NCBI RefSeq assembly: GCF_012848855.1
Contig: NZ_CP051630.1
Coordinates: forward strand, 3,265,501 to 3,329,500
DNA from: Pyruvatibacter mobilis
Lineage (GTDB): Bacteria > Pseudomonadota > Alphaproteobacteria > CGMCC-115125
Length of the DNA stretch: 64,000 bases
Reading direction: 5' to 3'
Positions within the stretch are counted from its first letter, which is position 1, and each line of letters begins with the position of its first letter. The position numbers and the translations under genes are program-made. Positions 44,716 to 53,378 of the stretch are shown in pieces. The notes beneath the pieces were generated by a model that was given only the letters and a program-made list of their open reading frames with translations, had not been told where the DNA came from and ran no database searches.

Positions 44716-46242
44716 ATGACGCTGACGCAGGTGATTGACGAGGTTGGAGTACCGGCGGACGAAGCTGCCGGAGGTGTGGCAGGCATTGCCACCATGCCGC
44801 GTCGCATCCGCGCGGTGGCCCTTCCGGGTGACGGGATCGGGCCCGAGATCATGGATGCCGTGCAGCGCATGCTGGCAGCCGCCGGTGCCCGTATTGATTG
44901 GGAAGAATGTGAGGCGGGTGCAGGCGTGGCTCTGCCGGGTGGACTTCCGGGCGAGACCATGGACGCCATCGCGAGTGCCGGGCTGGTCCTCAAGGGCCCA
45001 CTGCAAACGTCGCTCGGCGGCGGTGGGAAATCCGCAAATGTCACCCTGCGCAAGCACTTCGAGCTGTTCGCCAATATCCGTCCGGCTCGGCGTCTGCCCG
45101 GCGTGGTGACGCCCTATGCGGACCGGGACATCGACCTCGTCATCGTGCGTGAGAATGTGGAAGACCTCTACGCGGGTATCGAGCACATGCAGACGCCCGA
45201 TGTTGCCCAATGCCTGAAGCTCATCAGCCGCTCAGGCTCGCGCAAGATCGCGGAAGCCGCATTCGCGCTGGCCCGTGCACAAGGCCGCAGCCGCGTGACC
45301 TGTGCGAGCAAGGCAAACATCATGAAGCTGAGCGAAGGGCTCTTCAAAGAGGCCTTCGAGGAGGTGGCAGCGGCGCATCCGGCGATCCAGTCTGACCACA
45401 TGATCATCGACAATCTGGCACACCGGCTCGTGCTGTCGCCGGAGAGCTTCGATGTGATCTGCACCACCAATATGAATGGCGATATCATCAGTGATCTGAC
45501 GGCCGGGCTGGTCGGCGGGCTTGGGCTGGCGCCGAGTGCCAATCTGGGTGCGGGCATGGCCCTGTTCGAAGCTGTTCACGGATCCGCGCCCGACATTGCC
45601 GGGCAGGGTCTCGCCAACCCGACGGCATTGCTGCTGGCATCATTGATGATGCTCCGGCAGGCCGGCCTGCCCAGCGTCGCCGAACGTCTGGAGCATGCGC
45701 TTTATGTCACGCTGGAAGATGGCAAGGAACTGACGCCGGACCTGGCGGGTCCCACGGGGATCGATGCCGGTTCCACGTCGGCCTTTACGGACAGGGTCAT
45801 CAGCAATCTCGGCCGCCGGTCAAAGGCTGTGCCTTCTGGCAGTGGCGGCATGCCGGTTGTGCAGGAGGTGGCACGGGGCCGTGTTCATGCCTCCACGCGC
45901 GGGCAGGTGCGGTCTGACGCGGGCATCGATGTATTCGTCGAGTTCGCGGGTGACGTCCCCAGTCTGGTTGCGGGTCTTAAGGCGGCAAGTGCCGGGCTCC
46001 CGCTCACCCTTGCCATGGTCTCCAACAGGGGGCTCAAGGTCTATCCGGGCGCTCTCCCGCAGGCGGACTTTGTGGACCATTGGCGGTGCCGGTTCGCCAG
46101 CCGGGCCCCGGGCGATGAACTGCCTGACGGGGTGCTGGGTGACCTCCTTACGCGGATCTCGCGGTTCGCGCGCTGGTGCCACGTGGAACGCCTGCAACTG
46201 ATGGATGGCACGCCTGGTTTCTCGGTGGCGCAGGGACAATAG
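44716..46242 (+). CDS. isocitrate dehydrogenase, long Thermus/Rickettsia-like type, probably NAD-dependent
   Basis: 508 residues. Isocitrate-binding residues are present: Ser106, Asn108, Arg112 and Arg122 (KSANVTLRK, NIRPAR), Arg145 (VRENVED) and Tyr152, plus the catalytic Lys199. The coenzyme loop reads HGSAPDIAG: Asp293-Ile294 occupy the positions that are Lys-Tyr in NADP enzymes, which predicts NAD. A C-terminal extension of about 150 residues after the core matches the longer Thermus-type enzymes. Most alphaproteobacteria rely on a ~405-residue NADP enzyme, so this may be an additional isozyme. The ATG at 44716 follows ggag. Regulated probably by the divergent OxyR-like protein. Confidence 0.9.
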   Translation: MTLTQVIDEVGVPADEAAGGVAGIATMPRRIRAVALPGDGIGPEIMDAVQRMLAAAGARIDWEECEAGAGVALPGGLPGETMDAIASAGLVLKGPLQTSLGGGGKSANVTLRKHFELFANIRPARRLPGVVTPYADRDIDLVIVRENVEDLYAGIEHMQTPDVAQCLKLISRSGSRKIAEAAFALARAQGRSRVTCASKANIMKLSEGLFKEAFEEVAAAHPAIQSDHMIIDNLAHRLVLSPESFDVICTTNMNGDIISDLTAGLVGGLGLAPSANLGAGMALFEAVHGSAPDIAGQGLANPTALLLASLMMLRQAGLPSVAERLEHALYVTLEDGKELTPDLAGPTGIDAGSTSAFTDRVISNLGRRSKAVPSGSGGMPVVQEVARGRVHASTRGQVRSDAGIDVFVEFAGDVPSLVAGLKAASAGLPLTLAMVSNRGLKVYPGALPQADFVDHWRCRFASRAPGDELPDGVLGDLLTRISRFARWCHVERLQLMDGTPGFSVAQGQ

Positions 46243-46325
46243 AGCCCGCGCCATGTGATTGTCCGCTGCCTTGGGGGACCGGCATTTCCTCCCCCGGATG
46301 CTCCGACCACCCGGGTAGCGGCTTT

Positions 46326-46385
46326 CCCGCCCGTCATGTTCCTGCGCCTGACCCGTGGCAGGAGCGTGGCGGGCGGTCTGTTTTA
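46326..46385 (+). terminator. terminator-like hairpin after isocitrate dehydrogenase
   Basis: Outer stem cccgcc (46326-46331) with ggcggg (46368-46373), inner stem tcctgc (46340-46345) with gcagga (46358-46363), followed by tctgtttt. It is about 85 bases beyond the stop codon, ahead of gmhA. Confidence 0.65.
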
Positions 46386-46515
46386 ACCAGATGGTCCATG
46401 CCGTGCCTGTGGTGTGCCGCAGGATTGGCGTCCAGGCCTGAAAACCGGTATGTACGGAGCCAGTGCCGCAGCTTCTGCGGCCAGTTTCCCCAGCATTCCG
46501 GGAGCCCGGTGATCC

Positions 46516-47097
46516 GTGCACGTTTCATCCTTCTTTGATGACGAATTCGAGGAGCATGCCTCCGTCGTGGCTGCAACGCGGGCGGAGCTGCGCGCGCCAT
46601 TCGATGCGCTGGTGGATGTCTGCGCGGACAGCCTGGCGGCAGGGGGCAAGATCTTGTTTTTCGGCAATGGGGGCAGCGCGGCTGACGCGCAGCACCTGGC
46701 GACCGAACTGGCCGTTCGCTACATAGGCGACCGTCCGGCCATCGCTGCCCTGGCCCTGACAACGGACACCAGCGCTTTGACCGCGATCGGCAATGATCTG
46801 GGCTTCGAGCAATTGTTTGCCCGGCAGATCGAGGCTGTGGGCAAGGCCGGGGATGTGGCAATCGGCATCACCACGTCAGGCACCAGCGCCAATGTGCTGG
46901 CTGGGCTGGAACAGGCCAAAGGCATGGGGCTTGTGGCTGCTGCCCTGACGGGCCGCCAGGGCGGCAAGTTGCCGGGGCTCGCTGACCCGCTGCTGATCGT
47001 GCCGTCGGCGACCACCGCGCGCATTCAGGAAATGCACATCCTGCTTGGCCAGATGCTGTGTGGTGCGCTTGAAAAGCGGCTTGGCTACGCCGACTAG
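46516..47097 (+). CDS. gmhA: phosphoheptose isomerase (sedoheptulose 7-phosphate isomerase)
   Basis: 193 residues. SIS-domain enzyme converting sedoheptulose 7-phosphate to D-glycero-D-manno-heptose 7-phosphate, the first step towards LPS heptose. FFGNGGSAADAQHLATEL and the later GITTSGTSANVL bind the sugar phosphate; the zinc-binding/catalytic region ends with RIQEMHILLGQMLC. The start is a GTG behind gggagccc; no ATG is available in a suitable place. The convergent aldolase gene and lpxO lie next to it. Confidence 0.93.
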   Translation: MHVSSFFDDEFEEHASVVAATRAELRAPFDALVDVCADSLAAGGKILFFGNGGSAADAQHLATELAVRYIGDRPAIAALALTTDTSALTAIGNDLGFEQLFARQIEAVGKAGDVAIGITTSGTSANVLAGLEQAKGMGLVAAALTGRQGGKLPGLADPLLIVPSATTARIQEMHILLGQMLCGALEKRLGYAD

Positions 47098-47118
47098 GCG
47101 GCTCTTTTCTGCAATCCG

Positions 47119-47772
47119 CTAGATCGACTGGCCGGTCTTCTGCCAGTCGGCCAGGAAGGCTTCAAGGCCGGCATCGGTCAGCGGATGCTTTGCGAGGCTC
47201 TGCAGTACCTGCGGTGGCACAGTTGCGACATCCGCGCCAATAAGCGCGGCCTGCCGGACATGGTTGATCGTCCGGACGGAGGCCACCAGGATCTCAGTCT
47301 CAAGGGCGGGATAGTTGTCGTAAATCTGCTTGATCTCGGCAATCAGGTCCATGCCGTCATAGGCCATGTCGTCGATGCGGCCGACGAAAGGCGACACGAA
47401 GGTAGCCCCGGCCTTGGCTGCCAGTAGCGCCTGGTTTGCGGAGAAGCACAGGGTGACATTTACCATGTGCCCGTCCCGGGTGAGTGCCCGGCAGGCCGTC
47501 AGACCGTCCCAGGTCAGCGGCACCTTGATCGCCACATTGGGAGCGATTTCAGCGAGCTTCTTGCCTTCAACGATCATGCCTTCCGCCTCTGTCGCCGTCA
47601 CTTCGGCACTGACGGGACCATCCACGATATCGCAGATTTCCTTGATCACTTCGATGAAGTCGCGTCCCGACTTGGCGATGATCGACGGGTTGGTCGTAAC
47701 GCCATCCACCATGCCCTTGGCATCAAGGTCGCGGATCATGTCGATGTCGGCGGTATCTACGAAGAACTTCAT
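47119..47772 (-). CDS. transaldolase/fructose-6-phosphate aldolase family protein
   Basis: 217 residues, the short (subunit about 23 kDa) transaldolase/FSA type. [16 protein letters not shown], the Schiff-base lysine in [19 protein letters not shown], and [12 protein letters not shown] are characteristic. It exchanges or cleaves dihydroxyacetone units of sugar phosphates; in this family many are true transaldolases that make sedoheptulose 7-phosphate, the GmhA substrate encoded just opposite. The ATG at 47772 begins directly with the conserved N-terminus. Confidence 0.93.
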   Translation of the reverse strand: MKFFVDTADIDMIRDLDAKGMVDGVTTNPSIIAKSGRDFIEVIKEICDIVDGPVSAEVTATEAEGMIVEGKKLAEIAPNVAIKVPLTWDGLTACRALTRDGHMVNVTLCFSANQALLAAKAGATFVSPFVGRIDDMAYDGMDLIAEIKQIYDNYPALETEILVASVRTINHVRQAALIGADVATVPPQVLQSLAKHPLTDAGLEAFLADWQKTGQSI

Positions 47773-48000
47773 TGTTGTCAGGCCTTTGGCTGGCGCACGG
47801 ATTGGCGTCTGGTGATCCCCGACGGGCATCTTGGGCATTCTCTACCGCAAAACGGGGTGGGAGAAAAAGGCGGCGGGGCGGCCGCCCCTCGCAAACGTGC
47901 CGTGACGGGGATGCCGCAATTTGCTAATGGGGCGTGGCGGGACGCGAAAGAGTGTGGCCCGGCAAGCGGTTAACCCTGATGATGGTGAGTGGTCTCGCAG

Positions 48001-48927
48001 ATGATTGCGGAAGTGCTGGCGCCCAAATTTCTGGCTCTTTATGCCTTTCTGGCATCTGCGGCCTTTGTGCATTTCCGTGGCAAGGTGCGGCACAAATTCA
48101 CCCGCCAGCTGACCGATCATTCAACGCTGATGGCGCCGATCAACGTGTTCATGTACGCGTTTTCCTCGGTGCCCAACGAACCCTATCTCGACACCAAGCA
48201 TTTTCCCGAGCTCAAGGTCATCCGCGACAATTGGGAAACCATCCGCGACGAAGCCCTGGCGCTTGATAGCGGCGGCTCCATCAAGGCCGCTGAGGGCTAC
48301 AATGATCTGGGGTTCAATTCCTTCTACCGGCGCGGCTGGAAACGGTTCTATTTGCGGTGGTACTCGGATGATTTCCATCCATCCGCCAAGGAGAAATGCC
48401 CGAAGACGGTGGAGCTGCTGAAGCAGCTGCCGACGATCCACGCTGCCATGTTCACTATGCTGCCACCTGGTGGCCGGCTGGTGGCGCATCGTGATCCTTA
48501 TGCCGGCTCGCTGCGCTATCACCTCGGGCTTGTGACACCCAACAGCGACGAATGCCGCATCTATGTGGATGACCAGCCCTACAGCTGGCGCGATGGCGAG
48601 GACGTGGTCTTCGACGAGACCTATATCCACTGGGCGACCAATGAGAGCGACCAGGACCGGATCATCTTCTTTGCCGACGTCGAACGCCCGATGAACAACC
48701 GCTTCGCCCGCGCGGTGAACCGGTTCTTCCGCAAGTACCTTGTCAGCGCTGCCAAAACCTCGAACGAGGAAGGCGAGAAGATCGGTGTGCTGAACAAGGC
48801 GTTCGCCTATGTCTATCAGGTACGCCTGCTGGGCAAGCGCCTGAAGGCGTATAACCGGAAGCTTTATTATGCCCAGAAGTATGTGCTGATTGCGCTGATA
48901 CTGGTGGCGGTGATTTGGTGGGTGTGA
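48001..48927 (+). CDS. lpxO: lipid A hydroxylase (aspartyl/asparaginyl beta-hydroxylase family)
   Basis: 308 residues. Fe(II)/2-oxoglutarate oxygenase that 2-hydroxylates a lipid A acyl chain at the inner membrane. An N-terminal membrane helix is followed by AAFVHFRGKVRHKFTRQLTDHSTLMAPINVFMY, the LpxO signature. The iron site is HRDPYAGSLRYH and later YIHWATN. A C-terminal hydrophobic helix (VLIALILVAVIWWV) suggests a second anchor. The ATG at 48001 is preferred; a GTG 12 bases upstream is in frame. It is the last gene of the GC-rich part, convergent with the polysaccharide cluster. Confidence 0.92.
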   Translation: MIAEVLAPKFLALYAFLASAAFVHFRGKVRHKFTRQLTDHSTLMAPINVFMYAFSSVPNEPYLDTKHFPELKVIRDNWETIRDEALALDSGGSIKAAEGYNDLGFNSFYRRGWKRFYLRWYSDDFHPSAKEKCPKTVELLKQLPTIHAAMFTMLPPGGRLVAHRDPYAGSLRYHLGLVTPNSDECRIYVDDQPYSWRDGEDVVFDETYIHWATNESDQDRIIFFADVERPMNNRFARAVNRFFRKYLVSAAKTSNEEGEKIGVLNKAFAYVYQVRLLGKRLKAYNRKLYYAQKYVLIALILVAVIWWV

Positions 48928-48960
48928 AGGGGTGTGGCTTCTGGCGACGGGCCTAATGCC

Positions 48961-50280
48961 CTAATGCGAATCAATAGTCTTCTCACAGGCGGTTTTCAGT
49001 TGTCGCAATCGATGTTTGAATTTGGTGACTGTCGCAGGGCCTAAGAGTCGGTCAAGCGTGCGAAACACGGTGCGATGTACTCTTACCCAGATTGCTTGGG
49101 AAAATCGGCTGAGGACGACGTTTGGCTCTACGCGTACCAGTCCCGTCCATTCGCTGTCTTGATAACCTACTTTCATCGGCGCGTGTTCCCCAGCAGAGTT
49201 ATCAATCAATGTGTCGAACTCTTCAACAAACGCCTTCATTGTGTATGCGGGATTACAGGCGATATCATGCCAGGCCGCTTCAATTATCTGCTGAGCTTGT
49301 GCTTTATTCCGCAGCACTGCCATGACTTCATCAATATTGCTGTGATCCTTTTCAAGAGGCACATAGTGGTGCCACGGTACGAGAATGCCAGAGTATTCTC
49401 CCGGGTAGAGTATCATCAGCGTCCTCAAGGCTGCTGCTTCAAAGACCCGCGGAGAAATCTGTCCGTTGCCGACTTTTCCGTCTTCACCTTTAAGGTACAG
49501 TTTTTCGATGTCATCAAAGGTGGTGTAAGGGGCTTTCAGGAGGTGGGATTTTACGCTTCGTTCAATGGAGCCGTCCCAGTCGAATACGCTGGCGCCGCTT
49601 TCTGCCCCAAGGGTCGCTTTACAGCTCGATAGAAAGTCGACCCATTTACTGCCATAAATTCGATCGTGCTCGGCCATTGAGATGTCGCATTGCAGATCGT
49701 ATGCATCCTCCTGTGAAGCGATAAAATCGCCGATCATGGCCTTTTCCTGTCCGAGGCGGCCAAGCCAGAATGGCAGCTTTCGCGCTCTGTATCCGATGTC
49801 GATCGGACGAGCGTCAAAGTCTGGGGTCTGACGTCTGGCAAGCTGAATGGATGTGTACCCGGTCAGCACATTAACTTTTCTGATGCCGGGCAGAGCCTCA
49901 TCCGGGTAAACCTTTTCAATTTCTTCCGCCGGAACGCATGTAAAGAGTAGGTTAGAGGCCATGCCCTGAAGGGCAGTAATACGCTGGCAAACATTTCTGT
50001 GCTCATCCTGAACGAATACTGCTTTGACGCCGTTGTAGCCTGACAGTCTGCTAATTATCGATGGCGTCAACAGACTATCCATATCCGCCATTAAGGAGTA
50101 ATGGACAATAACCCCGTCAAATCGCGCCAGATCGACCTGTTGAGGTATCCGCCCTCTGATTGAAAGACGCCTTATGTGATGGCGGCTATTCTCAATCAGC
50201 CCATCAATATGCTCTCGGACTGTCGCCGCTCCTTCGATGGGATAATCGCAGAGGAGCAGAAGCTGGCGTTTGCGACCCAC
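48961..50280 (-). CDS. glycosyltransferase family 1-like protein (paralogue A)
   Basis: 439 residues. No signal peptide. The N-terminal half is poorly conserved (LLLCDYPIEGAATVREHI, FDGVIVHYSL). The C-terminal half has ISPRVFEAAALRTLMILYPGEYSGILVPWHHYVPL, the nucleotide-sugar-binding end of GT-B enzymes. Similar in layout and in this segment to the gene at 58200-59522, so the two are probably diverged duplicates within the cluster. The start is a GTG directly after the stop of the upstream glycosyltransferase (zero spacing). Donor and acceptor sugars unknown. Confidence 0.85.
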   Translation of the reverse strand: MGRKRQLLLLCDYPIEGAATVREHIDGLIENSRHHIRRLSIRGRIPQQVDLARFDGVIVHYSLMADMDSLLTPSIISRLSGYNGVKAVFVQDEHRNVCQRITALQGMASNLLFTCVPAEEIEKVYPDEALPGIRKVNVLTGYTSIQLARRQTPDFDARPIDIGYRARKLPFWLGRLGQEKAMIGDFIASQEDAYDLQCDISMAEHDRIYGSKWVDFLSSCKATLGAESGASVFDWDGSIERSVKSHLLKAPYTTFDDIEKLYLKGEDGKVGNGQISPRVFEAAALRTLMILYPGEYSGILVPWHHYVPLEKDHSNIDEVMAVLRNKAQAQQIIEAAWHDIACNPAYTMKAFVEEFDTLIDNSAGEHAPMKVGYQDSEWTGLVRVEPNVVLSRFSQAIWVRVHRTVFRTLDRLLGPATVTKFKHRLRQLKTACEKTIDSH

Positions 50281-51567
50281 CTAACCAGCCTCCAGTGCTT
50301 TTGTTATTCTCTCAACGAGTAGGGCCTCCTCATTGCGCCAGTTGAGGTCAACAGAGGCTTGTGATGCGCCTGCTTTGTATCGCGAGCGCAGATCCGGCGA
50401 TCTTGCAAACATATTTAAAGTGTGCGCGATGGAAGCCGGATCACCTAGGTCTATAGGTGATCCCATTCGGTACTTGTTTACAATTTCGACAACTTCTGGG
50501 AGTTCATCTCCCACCAATACCGGTAGATGGGCACTAACCGCCTGAAAGAAGCCATTTGGCAAGGCTGCCTTGTAGTTTGAGGACATTGGCAAATAGATAA
50601 TCGCAGCAGCATCAGCACGCCTGATGTGGGAGAGAATGTGCTGCGGTTGAACAGGGCCGGGTGTGTGGACTCGATCTGCTATGCCAGCTTCGGCCAGTGT
50701 GCTGTGGTGTTGTTCATATCCAGACCCAACAAGAGCTACATGAATGTGCTTGTCAGCCATGGAGAGTCCGGTTGTGAATTCTTGTATGGCCTGGCCCGGC
50801 TTGCAGTTTCCAACAACAACAACGAGGAAATCAGAATCGGAGAGCTTGAGTTGGGTACGAAGGTCAGGTTCATGGGAACCGATCGCAAGGCTGTTATAAA
50901 GGCACTCGTCTTGAAGGTTTCGTAGGACGAGCGGGCGGCGTCCGTATCTGGTTTCAATAAGATCGGCGACGGTGTTCGATACGGTTAGGATTTCCCGGGC
51001 ATTGCGAATGCACTCCGCTTCAACCTTCTGGAGATATGGTTGTATGTGTGATTGATCAAACTCGGGCAATTCTGCTGTTGAACGAATATCCTGATAAAAG
51101 TCATGCGCATCGTACAAAAACGGTGTCTGATAAAGGTGGCTCATCAACTGCACAACTGGAGAAAACAAAAATCCGTGCAAGCATATCAAGTCAGCCTTAG
51201 GCAGTCTGAAGAGCGGGTTGATGCCGTACTTCCAAAGGAATCCAGCCCGATACACTTGGAACAAAGCAGTGTTGATCAGATGATTGTTTGTCCCGTTTCG
51301 CAGGTGGAAACGTAAGGCAGCAGTCATAGCTCGAAGGGTCTGGCTCCTATCATCCGTATCCTGATTTTCCTGTTTGCTAGCCTGCGCGCGTGTATCGAGA
51401 GAAATCAGACTGAGGTTAAATTCTTCCGGTTTCCTGCTTGGGGCTCCCTCAACAACAATTGAATGATGACCCATTCGCCTAATAGTGTGGGCAGAGCGTA
51501 ACGTTCGGCCGTCGGCTTCGAGCGCGGCGGATGTAATTGACAAAACCGTTTTTGCACTTTTGGGCAT
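50281..51567 (-). CDS. glycosyltransferase family 4-like protein
   Basis: 428 residues, GT-B fold. The N-terminal domain has RTLRSAHTIRRMGHHSIVVEG and the acceptor-side DLICLHGFLFSPV and FLYDAHDFYQDI; the C-terminal donor domain has VVVVGNCKPGQAIQEF, IADRVHTPGPVQ and LPNGFFQAVSAHLPVLVGDELPEV. Cytoplasmic, acting on a lipid-linked glycan. It is last but one in the leftward cluster and directly coupled to the next gene. Confidence 0.88.
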   Translation of the reverse strand: MPKSAKTVLSITSAALEADGRTLRSAHTIRRMGHHSIVVEGAPSRKPEEFNLSLISLDTRAQASKQENQDTDDRSQTLRAMTAALRFHLRNGTNNHLINTALFQVYRAGFLWKYGINPLFRLPKADLICLHGFLFSPVVQLMSHLYQTPFLYDAHDFYQDIRSTAELPEFDQSHIQPYLQKVEAECIRNAREILTVSNTVADLIETRYGRRPLVLRNLQDECLYNSLAIGSHEPDLRTQLKLSDSDFLVVVVGNCKPGQAIQEFTTGLSMADKHIHVALVGSGYEQHHSTLAEAGIADRVHTPGPVQPQHILSHIRRADAAAIIYLPMSSNYKAALPNGFFQAVSAHLPVLVGDELPEVVEIVNKYRMGSPIDLGDPASIAHTLNMFARSPDLRSRYKAGASQASVDLNWRNEEALLVERITKALEAG

Positions 51568-52202
51568 TTGGGTGTCGTAATCCTAGAAAGACCAAGCTGT
51601 TGAGTAGAGCTCCGAGTCTACTGCTGACGCGCGACCAAAGCCTGCGATACCAAGGTCTTTTTTCGTCAACTTCCATGTATTAAACCGAGGCGCGGTGGGC
51701 AGATCTCATATTTTGTTTTGGGGTGTTGTATGCCCAGTTCTCAAGCGTGAGTATTTTCTGTAGTCCGGAAGCGCCTCGCACGATCCTTCATGTCAGAAAA
51801 ACGGTGCGTATGATGGTGGACTGGCAATGCCTCTCAATGGCGTCATCCTCCTATCGCTTTTGTTCCGGCAAATGCAGTTGGCTGTTTCAGTTGAGGAACT
51901 CCGCTAGCCTGCTAAAAGCTGATGCACCCCTCAATGAAATCAGCAGTATCTGTGTATCCCAATTGGACTTGGACTGCCTGGGTGACACTGCTCCAAGACT
52001 GAGTCTCAGTACCCGGAACAACCATCATCTCGTAAGTGGGCTGGCGAGACTGAACACCTTGTAGCTCTGTATCTCTCATGCATTCTGCTCACCGCGCAAA
52101 TGTGGTCGGTTCCAATCAGTCATCTGTAATGTTTCTCAGGCACCTGAACGCGTTCGCGTGGGTTCTGGTGCCTAAGACATTGGTGATGTGAGTGTCTGGC
52201 GA
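51568..52202. other. gene-poor interval inside the polysaccharide cluster
   Basis: About 630 bases separate the wbpG-like pseudogene from the downstream glycosyltransferase. A hairpin lies at 52138-52173 (outer aggcacc/ggtgcct, inner acgcg/cgcgt), 29 bases after the pseudogene stop, a possible terminator without a T-run. One short minus-strand frame (51912-52079) looks partly protein-like; otherwise I see no gene. It may be degraded coding DNA or may hold a separate promoter for the last two glycosyltransferases. Confidence 0.45.
51912..52079 (-). CDS. possible small protein or gene remnant (55 residues)
   Basis: Open frame from ATG 52079 to TAG 51912. The sequence (QPTYEMMVVPGTETQSW, AVQVQLGYTDTADFIEG) has a normal protein-like composition, unlike the other frames of this interval, and a ggtgag stretch lies ahead of the start. 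No family recognised. It may equally be the C-terminal remnant of a lost cluster gene. Confidence 0.3.
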   Translation of the reverse strand: MRDTELQGVQSRQPTYEMMVVPGTETQSWSSVTQAVQVQLGYTDTADFIEGCISF

Positions 52203-53373
52203 CTATGTCGCGAGCAGCCCGGTTGCTCGCCCAATGGACCTGGCTGTCATCATTGCTTTGAGTGCCAGACGCCACAGCAAGTCCTCGCGTTGAGACTTAT
52301 CGTAAGAGGGGTAGTCTTGGAACCTCCGGGGAGGCGTATGCAGAATTGTCTGGAATTCTTCTTCTGACAGCCCCAGCTTCTTTTGGACAAATGCGCAATC
52401 TTCCTTGGCTTGCTCCTCGTCCAGCGGTGGACGTTGTAATTCTGCTAGGGCTTGGTCTCTGGTCAAGTGGCCAGAATTGATCAGGCAAGAGAGGTGGGAG
52501 CGGCGTTTGTCATAGCCAAACTTGATTGGGAGAAGGTAGCCTTGATAAAATCTCGTGTAAATCGACTCGTAATGCTTGCCGCCGTAATTTCTCCAGCCAA
52601 TCCGCTTTTCCATTTCTTCGATGGCTAAATGTTTGTCGTAGTCAATGTAATTGAGTATCTGGATATCCCGAATACCTCTGAGATACGCATACTCAATTTT
52701 CAATTTCCAGTATGTGTAGTGCGGATAGGTTTTTAGTCTCCGTGTTCCAAACTCTCTATTTATCGACCAGATATACTTCCAGTCTGAGTGCCCGTTCGAC
52801 CAAGCGGATGGTACCATGAGTTCTGTCACATAGTTTGATCCGCTGATGATGTAGTTAACCCGGTGCTTGATCGCTATCTTGGTACAGCGTTGCCATGATT
52901 GCGTGATCTGTGGGGATTTCTGAATCTGGCGTTGAGGCTCTTAGAAACGCAATCTGTAGGTGGCGGAATTCTTCCCAATCCAGAACTTCTGTATGAAGAT
53001 CAATGTCAAGGGTGCGTATGACGCTCTCAATGTTGTGGACTGCCGCTTCCGAGTTCCACCCGTTGTCCAGATGCACGGCCAGTGGTCTAAGGCCTAGTTG
53101 TTTTACCTTGTAGGCAACATAGGTGCTGTCGACCCCGCCACTTAGTCCGATTATGCAGTCGTACCTGCTGCTACTCCCGTTCTTCTTGATTTCATCCAGA
53201 ATGACGTCGAGTCGCGCTTCTGCCTCAGCCCCTCGATAAACAAGGGTAGCTAAGATCTCATCGTATTTTTGGCAGTGATTACAAACCCCTCGCTCATCAA
53301 AGCTGATGTTAGGATCGCTGCTATCCATTACGCAGCGTGAGCAGATCCGGTATTGTGAGGAGAGCCCGGCCAT
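52203..53373 (-). pseudogene. frameshifted second copy of N-acetyl sugar amidotransferase (WbpG-like)
   Basis: Two frames together match the intact copy at 53379-54554 along their whole length. The N-terminal piece (52855-53373, 172 residues) has the zinc-type Cys pairs (ICSRCVMD, GVCNHC) and the PP-loop IIGLSGGVDSTY. The C-terminal piece (52203-52829) has GWRNYGGKHYES and FGYDKRRSHL. They join if one A is removed near 52879-52880 (CAAG read as CAG): the frame then runs LYQIAIKHRVNYIISGSNY, as in the paralogue. Restored length would be about 389 residues. Real inactivation or a sequencing error cannot be told apart here. Confidence 0.85.
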
Positions 53374-53378
53374 TGTCT

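Noticed and set aside
51479-51676. A 65-codon minus-strand frame overlapping the start of the glycosyltransferase at 51567
   Set aside because: No ribosome site; half of it lies inside the glycosyltransferase gene in another phase. The first half could be a remnant, but there is no support.
51723-52064. A 113-codon plus-strand frame in the cluster gap
   Set aside because: Ser/Leu/Cys-rich sequence without motifs, on the opposite strand to every neighbour, and complementary to the more protein-like minus-strand frame.
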